Shown piece by piece: positions 30,261-38,041 of a stretch of DNA of 39,898 nucleotides. Numbering within the stretch: the stretch's first letter is position 1; the number at the start of each line of letters is the position of its first letter. The position numbers were made by a program, and so were the translations under genes. Source of the DNA: Candidatus Ventrimonas merdavium (GTDB lineage: Bacteria > Bacillota > Clostridia > Lachnospirales > Lachnospiraceae); NCBI GenBank assembly GCA_018715565.1, contig DVLJ01000174.1, positions 1 to 39,898 on the forward strand, written 5' to 3'. The notes beneath the pieces were generated by a model. The model was not told where the DNA came from and made no database searches. It saw nothing but the letters and a program-made list of their open reading frames with translations.

Positions 30261-31501
30261 AAGGGGCAGCGGACGGCGGGGGGATGCCAGGGGGGAAGAG
30301 CGGTCAAAGGAACCAGCGGAGGATCGGCGTTTTGGCGGCGGTGCTCTGGGTCCTGGTCTGCTGGATGGGGCTGCGGCCGGTGGGGACATGGGCTGCGGAG
30401 GCTCCGTCAGATGGGCTGTTCGATGCAGTGGAAGCGGGGCTGAGCGGCCAGCAGGTGGAGGATATGCAGGAGATCGACCGGTTCCTTGCCCAGGATACAG
30501 CGCTGGCGGGGACGGAGGTCTCCTTTTCGGAGCTGGTGAAGCTTTTGATGCAGGGCGAGGGAGGGAAGGCCGGGGAGATGATCGTGGATGGGGTGCGGCA
30601 GAGCCTGTTCCAGGAGCTGGAGCAGGGGATCCATGTGACCGGACAGCTTCTGATGCTGGGGGTCATCGGCGCGGTCTTTGCTAATTTTTCCGGGATCTTT
30701 TCCGGAGGACAGATGGCGGAGACCGGATTTTTCCTGACGTATCTGATGGCATTCGCCCTGATGGCGGGAACGTTTTTTGAGAGTGTGGAGGTGGCGGGGG
30801 GCGTCCTGGGACAGCAGGTGCTGTTCATGCGGGTCCTGATGCCCGCTTATGCGGCGGCTGTGGCCTGGGCCGGGGCCGCCGGGGCTTCTGTGGCATGGTA
30901 TGAGCTGGTCCTGTTTCTGATCAGCGGCGTCCAGTGGCTGTATATGACCCTGCTCCTTCCTGGGATCCAGGTCTACCTGATGCTGGTGCTGGCAGGCAAC
31001 CTGGTGCGGGAGGACATGCTGTCTAAGATGACGGATCTGTTAAAGACCGGGATCCAATGGGGGATGCGCTCCCTGCTGGGGGTGGTGCTGGGGTTCCAGC
31101 TGATCCAGGGGATGGTGCTGCCCTATGCGGACGCGGTAAAGACCGGCGGGGTCCAGAAGTTGCTCCAGGTCATCCCCGGGGTGGGGACCGGGGCGGCAGC
31201 CGTAGCCAGGCTGATGCTGGGCTCTGGCGTCCTGATCAAGAATACGGTGGGCGCGGCGGCGGTGGTCATCCTTTTGCTGCTCAGCCTGGTCCCCTTGCTG
31301 AAGCTGGCGGTCCTGCTGTTTTTGTACCGGGGAGCGGCGGCCGTCTTGGAGCCTGTGGCAGATAAACGGCTGGTGGTCTGTATCAGCGGCGTGGCCGACG
31401 GCCAGAAGATGCTCCTGGGCCTGGCGTTTTCGGGCCTTTTCTTGTTTGTGCTGACGATCGCCCTGATCTGTCTGGGCACCAATACGGCGAATCTGATCTA
31501 A
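30257..31501 (+). CDS. spoIIIAE: Stage III sporulation protein AE
   Basis: A 414-aa multi-pass membrane protein and the likely channel component of the SpoIIIA complex. An N-terminal signal-like helix (IGVLAAVLWVLVCWMGLRPV) is followed by a polar stretch, then about seven membrane helices. Characteristic text includes RVLMPAYAAAVAWAGA, ISGVQWLYMTLLLPGI, VLGFQLIQGMVLPYADAVK and LQVIPGVGTGAAAVARLMLGSG. The track ORF 29825..31501 is an over-extension in the same frame; the real start is ATG 30257, overlapping the AD stop. Confidence 0.94.
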   Translation: MKGAADGGGMPGGKSGQRNQRRIGVLAAVLWVLVCWMGLRPVGTWAAEAPSDGLFDAVEAGLSGQQVEDMQEIDRFLAQDTALAGTEVSFSELVKLLMQGEGGKAGEMIVDGVRQSLFQELEQGIHVTGQLLMLGVIGAVFANFSGIFSGGQMAETGFFLTYLMAFALMAGTFFESVEVAGGVLGQQVLFMRVLMPAYAAAVAWAGAAGASVAWYELVLFLISGVQWLYMTLLLPGIQVYLMLVLAGNLVREDMLSKMTDLLKTGIQWGMRSLLGVVLGFQLIQGMVLPYADAVKTGGVQKLLQVIPGVGTGAAAVARLMLGSGVLIKNTVGAAAVVILLLLSLVPLLKLAVLLFLYRGAAAVLEPVADKRLVVCISGVADGQKMLLGLAFSGLFLFVLTIALICLGTNTANLI

Positions 31502-31558
31502 CCGTCCGGCTATGGAGGAACGTGACTATCGGAAGGAAAGGGAAGGGGACAGCAGCGC

Positions 31559-32371
31559 ATGGAAAGGATCTATGAATGGCTCCGGGATCTGGTGGGATTT
31601 TTCCTGTTTGTGTCGGTGATCGATCATCTGCTGCCGGGAAAGGCTTATCAGAAATATATCCGCCTGTTTTCCGGAATCGTCCTGATCCTGCTGGTAGTCC
31701 AGCCGTTTACTGGGAGCCTGGAGCTGGAGGAAATGATCGCCCGCTGGTATGAGTCTTTTGTATTCCAGTATGAAGCTTCTGAGTTGGACGAGGACCTGCT
31801 GGGGATCGAGGCCCAGCGGCTGGCTGACATCATCTCCCAGTATGAGGAAGCCGTGGCCATGGATGTGGCCCAGATGGCCAGGGAGGAGGGATTGGAGGTG
31901 AAGGGCTGCCAGGCGGCGATCGCCGGGGATACGGAAGGAGCGGATTTTGGCCGGGTGACCGGGATCCGGCTGGAGCTGTGGAAGGAGGGGGAAGGAGAAG
32001 GGACGGAAGGCGGCGCCGGGGGACTGGCTGCGGGGGCAGATGGACAGACGCCTGCGGGCATGGCGGAGAGATCCTCTGCGGGGGGATCCGGGATGTCGGA
32101 AGGGATCGATCCGGTCACGCCGGTCACGCCCGTGGAGCTGGTCCGGATCGGAGCCAGAGCAGATGAGACCGGGGCGGATGGGGTTGTAGGAAACGGAACT
32201 CTGGCGGATGGGACCGGACCAGAGCAGCCGGATCCTGCCGTATCGGATTCCGCCCTGGCCGCGTTGGAGCCCATCCGGGAAGCGCTGGCCCGCCTGCGGC
32301 GGAAGATCGCCGCTTATTATGGATTGGAGGAGCAGTATGTGGAAATTCAAGTGGTGGAAAGGCAGGGATAA
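31559..32371 (+). CDS. spoIIIAF: Stage III sporulation protein AF
   Basis: A 270-aa protein with two N-terminal membrane helices (LVGFFLFVSVIDHLLP and IRLFSGIVLILLVVQPF) and a soluble C-terminal part. The family usually has about 200 residues; here a Gly/Ala/Glu-rich, low-complexity stretch of about 70 residues (around 145-230, EGEGTEGGAGG onwards) splits the soluble domain. The end (LRRKIAAYYGLEEQYVEIQ) matches the conserved C-terminal strand. It overlaps spoIIIAG by 35 nt. Confidence 0.92.
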   Translation: MERIYEWLRDLVGFFLFVSVIDHLLPGKAYQKYIRLFSGIVLILLVVQPFTGSLELEEMIARWYESFVFQYEASELDEDLLGIEAQRLADIISQYEEAVAMDVAQMAREEGLEVKGCQAAIAGDTEGADFGRVTGIRLELWKEGEGEGTEGGAGGLAAGADGQTPAGMAERSSAGGSGMSEGIDPVTPVTPVELVRIGARADETGADGVVGNGTLADGTGPEQPDPAVSDSALAALEPIREALARLRRKIAAYYGLEEQYVEIQVVERQG

Positions 32372-33002
32372 ATGGCTGATCCTGCTGGCCGCAGGCATTG
32401 CCCTGTGCCTGCTGGCGTTCCCGGCGGGCAAGGAAGGCGCCTCCCGGCAGAAGGGGCAGGGAGGAGCGGATGGAAGCGTTGGGATTGCCGGGATCGTTGG
32501 GGGGACCGGAGGCGCGGCGCTGGGGACGCCTGCCCCGGGGGAGGCGGGACAGGAACTGGATTCCGGCGTGGAGAGCGGCAGCTTTTTTTCGGCCGCCCAG
32601 GAGGATTCTTACGAGCGGCAGCTGGAACGCCGTCTGGAGGAGCTGCTGAGCCACGTGGAAGGAGTCGGGGCGGTGGAGGTGATGATCGTACTGGAGAGCT
32701 CCGGGGAGCGGATCTGGCGTGTGGATGAGAACCGGTCCGTGTCATCGACTAAGGAGACGGACAGCAGCGGAGGCTCCCGGGATGTGCAGAGCCAGGAACT
32801 GGAGGAAACGACGATCCTGACCGGCCAGGGGCAGGAGGAGGCCCCGCTTCTGGAAAAGGAGCTGAGCCCTGTCATCGGAGGAGTCATTGTCAGCGCACGG
32901 GGAGGCGGAAGCCCGGCCGTCCGCACGGAGATCACAGAGGCGGTGGAGGCGCTGCTGTCCGTGCCGGCGCATAAGATCAAGGTGCTGAAGATGGCGGAGT
33001 AG
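32337..33002 (+). CDS. spoIIIAG: Stage III sporulation protein AG
   Basis: A 221-aa protein with one N-terminal membrane helix (KWLILLAAGIALCLLAFPAG) and a ring-building domain of the EscJ/PrgK type that forms a large ring in the intermembrane space. The core is clear: LEELLSHVEGVGAVEVMIVLES, then LSPVIGGVIVSARGGGSPAVRTEITEAVEALL. A Gly/Ala-rich spacer lies between helix and domain. The track start at 32208 is an artefact; ATG 32337 has GGAGGA 6 nt upstream, within the AF gene. Confidence 0.94.
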   Translation: MWKFKWWKGRDKWLILLAAGIALCLLAFPAGKEGASRQKGQGGADGSVGIAGIVGGTGGAALGTPAPGEAGQELDSGVESGSFFSAAQEDSYERQLERRLEELLSHVEGVGAVEVMIVLESSGERIWRVDENRSVSSTKETDSSGGSRDVQSQELEETTILTGQGQEEAPLLEKELSPVIGGVIVSARGGGSPAVRTEITEAVEALLSVPAHKIKVLKMAE

Positions 33003-33007
33003 ATCAG

Positions 33008-33035
33008 GCATATTTCTTAATTGCCCTCATAGAAT
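33008..33035 (+). promoter_or_regulatory. Near-consensus sigma-E promoter inside the spoIIIA operon, before spoIIIAH
   Basis: GCATATT (33008-33014), a 13-nt spacer and CATAGAAT (33028-33035) in the 72-bp gap between spoIIIAG and spoIIIAH. It fits the sigma-E consensus better than the operon's first promoter and has the same spacing. Confidence 0.65.
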
Positions 33036-33074
33036 AAAGTACGAAAGCAGGTGGCAAAAAGGAGTGTGTCAGGA

Positions 33075-33893
33075 ATGAGATTCAAGAGACCGGAGAAGCA
33101 TCTGAAAGATGTGAACATGAAAAAATTGTTCCGCAGGAATCAGATCATCATCACTACGCTGGCGATCATGATCGCGGCTGCGGGATATTTGAATTACGCG
33201 GGGAAGAAAGAGCTGGAGGCCAGCGCGGACGGGGGGATCTACCAGGCGGGGGCGCTGGAGATCTCTGACGAAGATATCTGGGCGGAGAACCAGGCGGCCA
33301 GCTATGATTTTACCGGAGGGATCGAGGAGGCCCAGCCCCAGGTAGAGGGGAGTGAGCTGGAGGCGGAGGCGTCCGGGACCTTGGGGGAGCAGACGGACGG
33401 AGGCGCGGGAGGCCAGGAGCTGGCCGCCGCCGGGGAGACGGGAACGCAGCTGGCGGAGATCGAGAGCTGGGATGAGGGCGAGGAGACCGGCATGGACAAT
33501 CCGGGGGAAGCGGTGCTCACCAGCGGGATGACCGTATCCGACTACATAGCCAATGTCCAGCTGAACCGGGAGCAGATCCGGGCAAAGAACCGGGACACCT
33601 TAAACGACATCATCAACAATGCCAACATCGAGGAGGCCGCCAAGCAGGAGGCGATCCAGTATATGATCGCCATGACTGCGGTTTCAGAAAAGGAGAACGC
33701 GGCGGAGACCCTTCTCCAGGCCAAGGGATTTGCCGATCCGGTGGTCAGCCTGACCGGGGGAAAGGTGGACGTGGTGATCAACGCTGCCAGCATCACCGAT
33801 CAGCAGCGGGCCCAGATCGAAGACATCGTGAAGCGCAAGACCGAGGTGGGGGCGGAGAATATCGTCATCACCCTGCTCAATCTGGACGAATAA
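33075..33893 (+). CDS. spoIIIAH: Stage III sporulation protein AH
   Basis: A 272-aa protein with one N-terminal membrane helix (RRNQIIITTLAIMIAAAGYLN) and a C-terminal EscJ/FliF-like domain (ADPVVSLTGGKVDVVINAAS, then AENIVITLLNLDE). In sporulating bacteria it binds SpoIIQ across the intermembrane space and holds the channel together. A Glu/Gly/Ala-rich spacer of about 100 residues between helix and domain is longer than in Bacillus. ATG 33075 has AAGGAG 10 nt upstream; the track start at 33051 lies at the ribosome site. It is preceded by its own sigma-E-like promoter. Confidence 0.94.
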   Translation: MRFKRPEKHLKDVNMKKLFRRNQIIITTLAIMIAAAGYLNYAGKKELEASADGGIYQAGALEISDEDIWAENQAASYDFTGGIEEAQPQVEGSELEAEASGTLGEQTDGGAGGQELAAAGETGTQLAEIESWDEGEETGMDNPGEAVLTSGMTVSDYIANVQLNREQIRAKNRDTLNDIINNANIEEAAKQEAIQYMIAMTAVSEKENAAETLLQAKGFADPVVSLTGGKVDVVINAASITDQQRAQIEDIVKRKTEVGAENIVITLLNLDE

Positions 33894-33920
33894 GGAACCG
33901 GGCGCCATGGGAAATACCCC

Positions 33921-33949
33921 TTTCCAAATCCGGGGACATTTGCTATACT
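33921..33949 (+). promoter_or_regulatory. Promoter of the Asp23 gene
   Basis: TTTCCA (33921-33926), a 17-nt spacer and TGC-TATACT (33941-33949). The start of transcription near 33956 rules out ATG 33959 as the usual start. Confidence 0.7.
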
Positions 33950-33988
33950 ATAGTTAGCATGGAGACTGAAGACTTAGGAGGGAAGACC

Positions 33989-34375
33989 GTGGCAGAACTG
34001 GAAGAGAGAAATACCCATAAAGTATACGAAAAAGACGCGATCGGCGAGGTCCGGATCGCAGACGAGGTCGTGGCGATCATCGCGGGACTGGCGGCGACCG
34101 AGTGCGACGGCGTGGACTCCATGGCCGGCAATATCACCAACGAGCTGGTAGGGAAGCTGGGCATGAAGAACTTATCCAAGGGCGTCAAGGTAGATGTGAC
34201 GGAAGAGCATGTTTCCGTAGATCTGTCCCTGAACATCAAGTACGGGTTCCATATCCCGGACGTATGCTCCAGGGTGCAGGAGCGGGTGAAGTCCGCCATC
34301 GAGAACATGACCGGTCTGACCGTTCTGGATGTGAACATCCGGATCGCCGGAGTGAGCCTGAGCGAGGATGCGTAA
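33989..34375 (+). CDS. Asp23/Gls24-family envelope stress protein
   Basis: A 128-aa protein of the alkaline-shock protein family (IGEVRIADEVVAIIAGLAAT, CDGVDSM, then YGFHIPDVCSRVQERVKSAIENMTGL and the final strand LDVNIRIAGVSL). Family members are cytosolic, membrane-associated through a partner and linked to envelope homeostasis. I use GTG 33989 because AGGAGGG lies 5 nt upstream and because ATG 33959 lies only about 3 nt after the predicted transcript start. The gene commonly sits between spoIIIA and nusB in Clostridia, as here, except that three other genes intervene before nusB. Confidence 0.92.
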   Translation: MAELEERNTHKVYEKDAIGEVRIADEVVAIIAGLAATECDGVDSMAGNITNELVGKLGMKNLSKGVKVDVTEEHVSVDLSLNIKYGFHIPDVCSRVQERVKSAIENMTGLTVLDVNIRIAGVSLSEDA

Positions 34376-34451
34376 AAAAGAACATCCAAGCCCCATAAAG
34401 AAAACGTACAGAAAATGAAAGAAGCGATCAGCAAAAAGCGGGATCGTCCAT

Positions 34452-34492
34452 AGGCGTCTGCAGGCAGGGGAAGGCCTGGCAGGCGCCTTTTT
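34452..34492 (+). terminator. Intrinsic terminator after the Asp23 gene
   Basis: AGGCG.CTG.AGGC pairs with GCCT.CAG.CGCCT in a long, slightly imperfect stem, followed by TTTTT. Confidence 0.85.
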
Positions 34493-34540
34493 CATGATTT
34501 TGGGCCCCTGGGGCGGCTGTTTCCGGGGCGGAAAAAATGC

Positions 34541-34569
34541 TTGCTTTTTTAAAATTTCGTGCTATAATC
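34541..34569 (+). promoter_or_regulatory. Promoter of the antiporter gene
   Basis: TTGCTT (34541-34546), a 17-nt spacer and TGC-TATAAT (34561-34569). It lies downstream of the track's ATG 34537, which therefore cannot be the start. Confidence 0.8.
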
Positions 34570-34611
34570 CGAATCTGGACAAAAATTGTATACAAGAAGG
34601 TGGAACATATC

Positions 34612-35958
34612 ATGAATCGAGAATTGCTATTATGTATTCCCTTTGCGGGACTGCTCCTTTGCATCGCGGTGCTGCCTTTGGTAAAAGGCGAGTGGTGGGA
34701 AAAGAACCAGCCGCTGGCAGTGGGATTCTGGTCCCTGCTGTTTATCGTACCCTTTGCCGTCCTGTACGGGAGCGGCATGGCGCTGGAGACGGTGCTGGAG
34801 TGCCTGATCGGCGATTACCTGACCTTCATCGTGCTGCTGTTCGGATTATTCTGCGTATCCGGCAACATCGCCATGGAAGGGGATCTGGCCGGATCGCCCC
34901 GGGTCAACGTAGGGCTGCTGCTGTTAGGCACCCTGCTCTCCAGCTGGATCGGGACCACCGGAGCCAGCATGCTGATGGTGCGTCCGGTGATCAAGATGAA
35001 CTCCTGGAGAAAGCGGAAGAGCCATATCATGGTCTTTTTCATTTTCCTGGTGTCCAACATCGGCGGATGCCTGACGCCTATCGGCGACCCGCCTCTGCTG
35101 ATGGGCTTTATGCGGGGCGTGCCGTTCTTCTGGAGCCTGCATCTGCTCCCGATGCTGCTGTTCAACGCTGCCGTGCTGCTGTTCGTGTTCTACTGGCTGG
35201 ACCGCCGGGCGTACCGGAAGGATATCGCGGAGGGCTGCAAGCCGGATATCAGCAAGCCGGGTACGGAGGTGAAGATCCTGGGCCTGCACAATCTGGTATT
35301 CCTGGTGATGATCGTGGCCGCTGTGATCTTAAGCGGGACCCTGCCAGGGATGGAGGCGTTCCAGACAGCGGAGGGCCATGTGCGGGGGATCCCCGTATAC
35401 GGCGAGGTGACCCTGACCTTCCCTGCGCTGATCGAGATCGTGATCATCCTGCTGGCCGCGTTCCTTTCCTTTAAGACCACCGGCCAGGAGGTGCGCAGAA
35501 AGAACCACTTTACCTGGGGCGCCATCAAGGAGGTGGCGGTGCTGTTCGTGGGGATCTTCATCACCATGCAGCCGGCCCTGATGCTGTTAAAGGCCAACGG
35601 CGCCAGCCTTGGCATCACAGAGCCCTGGCAGATGTTCTGGGCTACGGGCGCGCTGTCCAGCTTTTTGGACAACACTCCCACGTACCTGGTATTCCTGACC
35701 ACGGCAGGGTCTCTGGGCTTTTCCCAGGGGCTGGCCACGACTCTCGGGACCGTTCCGGTGGTCATACTGGAGGCCGTATCCTGCGGCGCCGTGTTCATGG
35801 GGGCCAATACCTACATCGGCAACGCGCCGAACTTTATGGTAAAGGCCATCTCCGACGAGAACGGTATCCGGATGCCGTCCTTTTTCGGCTACATCCTTTG
35901 GTCTCTGGCATTTTTGGTACCGGTCTTTGTGCTGGACATGCTGGTATTCTTTTTATAA
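34612..35958 (+). CDS. NhaD/ArsB-type ion transporter (putative Na+/H+ antiporter)
   Basis: A 448-aa polytopic membrane protein of the ion-transporter superfamily that includes NhaD antiporters, ArsB and citrate transporters. The first half has SSWIGTTGASMLMVRP and NIGGCLTPIGDPPLLMGF. The second half has the matching re-entrant motif (SSFLDNTPTYLVFLTTAG, then CGAVFMGANTYIGNAPNF). These repeated NxGG..PIGDPP and DNTPTY motifs form the cation site in relatives. It probably exchanges Na+ for H+; a dicarboxylate substrate cannot be excluded. ATG 34612 has AAGGTGG 8 nt upstream. It shares a transcript with the kinase-like gene 15 nt downstream. Confidence 0.87.
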   Translation: MNRELLLCIPFAGLLLCIAVLPLVKGEWWEKNQPLAVGFWSLLFIVPFAVLYGSGMALETVLECLIGDYLTFIVLLFGLFCVSGNIAMEGDLAGSPRVNVGLLLLGTLLSSWIGTTGASMLMVRPVIKMNSWRKRKSHIMVFFIFLVSNIGGCLTPIGDPPLLMGFMRGVPFFWSLHLLPMLLFNAAVLLFVFYWLDRRAYRKDIAEGCKPDISKPGTEVKILGLHNLVFLVMIVAAVILSGTLPGMEAFQTAEGHVRGIPVYGEVTLTFPALIEIVIILLAAFLSFKTTGQEVRRKNHFTWGAIKEVAVLFVGIFITMQPALMLLKANGASLGITEPWQMFWATGALSSFLDNTPTYLVFLTTAGSLGFSQGLATTLGTVPVVILEAVSCGAVFMGANTYIGNAPNFMVKAISDENGIRMPSFFGYILWSLAFLVPVFVLDMLVFFL

Positions 35959-35973
35959 GGAGGGGAACGGACA

Positions 35974-37029
35974 ATGGAATATACACAGGAAATGTTACGG
36001 GAACTGGCGGAGCGCATCTATGACCTGGATGCGGAGGTGTACGCCCAGCTGGGATCCTCTCTGGGCCGGGTCTTTAACCGGGACCGGGAGGGCTGTGTGA
36101 AGGATATGGTGCGTCTGATGACCACCCGCCACCAGGGCCATCAGCTCCGCAGCGAGCTGGCTCTGATCAGCAATATGGCCCGGACCATCCCCAACAAGGA
36201 TGCCCGGAAAATGATCATGAAGGAGTATGACCGGATCCTCCAGGAGGTAATCAGCCTCCCCACCAGCTTCGGCGAGGGCGATATCCTGGACCAGCGGACC
36301 GCAAGCCTGAACGCCTTAAACTTAAAGAACCGGTTTTCCGGGACCGATAAGCTGATCATCTGCATCAGCCGGAGCTTCGGGAGCGGCGGAAATGAGATCG
36401 GCTTCATGCTGGCAGATTCCCTGAAGATGAACTTCTACGATGCGGAGATCTTCTCCGCAGTGCTGAAGCGGCTGGAGGCCGAGCAGGATGCGGTAGAGGA
36501 CAAGGGCCGTTACGGCTACGATCAGGACCAGGCGTATCAGACGCCGGCCTTCGGCGGTCCCAGTGAGCGGGGCTTAAAGGAGCGGATCAAGGAGTTTAAC
36601 CGCTATCACGGCCTGTCTAAGCGGGACGCCGTGTTCTTCAACCAGAGCGACCTGATCTGCGACATGGCCAGACAGGAAAGCTTTATCGTGATGGGGCGCT
36701 GCGCGGACGTGATCCTGACCAACAACCGGATCCCCCACATCAGCATCTATATCACCGCACCGGTGGAGCAGCGGGTGAACCGGATCATGGCCATCCAGAA
36801 GGTGGAAGAAAAGAAGGCCCGGAAGATGATCAAGGAGACCGACCGGCGGCACCGCCATTACTACGAATTCTTTACCGGCCGCAAATGGGGCGCCTCCATC
36901 AATTACGACCTGTGCTTAAACAGCGCGGCGTATGGGATCGAGGGCTCCGCGGAATTCCTGCGCCGCATGATCGAGGCAGGGAGCCGGGAGGCAGGGCTGT
37001 CTAAGAGCTCTGCCAGCGAAAAACAATAA
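35974..37029 (+). CDS. Cytidylate-kinase-like protein with an extra N-terminal helical domain
   Basis: A 351-aa protein. Residues about 1-125 are helical and unrecognised. Residues about 128-335 match the cytidylate-kinase-like family: ICISRSFGSGGNEIGFMLAD (modified P-loop), FYDAEIF, then QESFIVMGRCADVIL, ISIYITAPVEQRVNRIM and the C-terminal NYDLCLNS. True Cmk proteins phosphorylate CMP and carry GPxGSGKG; here the loop reads SRSFGSGGNEIG, as in the kin2 subgroup whose substrate is unknown. AGGAGG precedes ATG 35974. The last 29 bp overlap the end of the convergent YdcZ-like gene, which leaves no room for a separate terminator on either strand. Confidence 0.85.
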   Translation: MEYTQEMLRELAERIYDLDAEVYAQLGSSLGRVFNRDREGCVKDMVRLMTTRHQGHQLRSELALISNMARTIPNKDARKMIMKEYDRILQEVISLPTSFGEGDILDQRTASLNALNLKNRFSGTDKLIICISRSFGSGGNEIGFMLADSLKMNFYDAEIFSAVLKRLEAEQDAVEDKGRYGYDQDQAYQTPAFGGPSERGLKERIKEFNRYHGLSKRDAVFFNQSDLICDMARQESFIVMGRCADVILTNNRIPHISIYITAPVEQRVNRIMAIQKVEEKKARKMIKETDRRHRHYYEFFTGRKWGASINYDLCLNSAAYGIEGSAEFLRRMIEAGSREAGLSKSSASEKQ

Positions 37030-37438
37030 TCCCGGCGATGGCGATCAGGGCGCCGATGACCTTTTTCCATTCAAAGGCAGCCTTGTCCACGCCGAACAAA
37101 CCGAACAGTTCGATGCAGTAGGCCACGATGATCTGAGTCACCACGATCAGGAGCGTGGCCTTTGCCGGCCCTAAGCTGTCCATGCTGCGGATGACGGTGT
37201 AGGTGATAAAGGCCCCCAGGAGCCCGCCGGCCAGCATATACCAGGGGCGGACCTCCAGGATGCCCCCTACCGGGCTTTTGTCGGCAAAGAACCACAGGAT
37301 CACACAGGTGAGAAAGGCGGTCAGCTGGACCCAGCCTGCGGATACCCAGATGCCGGTCTGTTTGGTAACTTCTGTATTCAGGACTCCCTGGATACTCATC
37401 AAGGCGCCGGAGATCAGCGCCACAAGCAATCCCCACAT
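37001..37438 (-). CDS. DMT-superfamily YdcZ-like small transporter
   Basis: A 145-aa protein with four to five hydrophobic helices, matching the YdcZ (DUF606) family of the drug/metabolite transporter superfamily: LISGALMSIQGVLNTEVTKQ, then WYMLAGGLLGAFITYTVIRS and GPAKATLLIVVTQIIVAYCIELFGLFG. It is a half-size DMT unit and probably dimerises; the cargo is unknown. The start ATG (37436-37438) has GGAGG 9 nt upstream on the minus strand. It overlaps the end of the kinase-like gene tail to tail. Confidence 0.9.
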   Translation of the reverse strand: MWGLLVALISGALMSIQGVLNTEVTKQTGIWVSAGWVQLTAFLTCVILWFFADKSPVGGILEVRPWYMLAGGLLGAFITYTVIRSMDSLGPAKATLLIVVTQIIVAYCIELFGLFGVDKAAFEWKKVIGALIAIAGIIVFRWQSS

Positions 37439-37525
37439 AGAACAAAACCTCCATTTTCATTCATTTTCCTATGGACAATAGTTTTCCTGCTTTGGAAAAA
37501 ACTATGCACGGGAGTGAAACGGGCG

Positions 37526-37554
37526 TTGTGAAACGGGGAAAAATGTGATATGAT
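37526..37554 (+). promoter_or_regulatory. Promoter of the nusB-xseA-xseB-ispA operon
   Basis: TTGTGA (37526-37531), a 17-nt spacer and TATGAT (37549-37554), 33 nt before the nusB start. Confidence 0.75.
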
Positions 37555-37587
37555 AATGCAAAGCAAAGCAAAAGAGAGGAAAGACGG

Positions 37588-38040
37588 ATGACCAGACGAG
37601 ACATGCGGGAGCATTGCTTTAAGATGCTGTTTGCATTAGATTTTTACCCTGCGGAGGAGACCGCGTCTCAGGCAGAGACCTATTTTGATTCTCCGGAGGA
37701 GGACGATACGGCCCAGGACGGCACCGTGGAAGTGATCCACCGGGTGGAGATGGACGGGCAGGACCGGCAGTTTTTGTTAGACCGGGTGGAGCACATGGCG
37801 GCCAAGATCCCGGAGCTGGACGGAGAGCTGGACGAGGCGGCCTACGGCTGGAAGACCCGGCGCATGGGCAGGGTCGAGCTGACGATCCTGCGGCAGGCTC
37901 TCTATGAGATGAAGTATGACAGCGAGGTGCCGGAGAAGGTAGCGGTCAACGAAGCGGTGAACCTGGCCAAGAAGTACGGCGGCAAGGATTCTCCGGCGTT
38001 CATCAACGGCGTGCTGGCCAAGTTTGTGAAAGCAGAGTGA
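37588..38040 (+). CDS. nusB: Transcription antitermination protein NusB
   Basis: A 150-aa all-helical RNA-binding protein that acts with NusE (S10) at boxA of rRNA leaders to prevent early termination. Family text: MTRRDMREHCFKMLFALDF, then WKTRRMGRVELTILRQALYEM and VAVNEAVNLAKKYGGKDSPAFINGVL. An acidic insert (SPEEDDTAQDGTVEV) lies in the middle. AGAGAGGA precedes the ATG. The xseA start lies 1 nt after its stop. Confidence 0.95.
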   Translation: MTRRDMREHCFKMLFALDFYPAEETASQAETYFDSPEEDDTAQDGTVEVIHRVEMDGQDRQFLLDRVEHMAAKIPELDGELDEAAYGWKTRRMGRVELTILRQALYEMKYDSEVPEKVAVNEAVNLAKKYGGKDSPAFINGVLAKFVKAE

Positions 38041-38041
38041 T

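Noticed and set aside
34102-34398. 98-aa ORF inside the Asp23 gene
   Set aside because: Alternative frame of a well-recognised Asp23 protein, Arg/Gly/His-rich.
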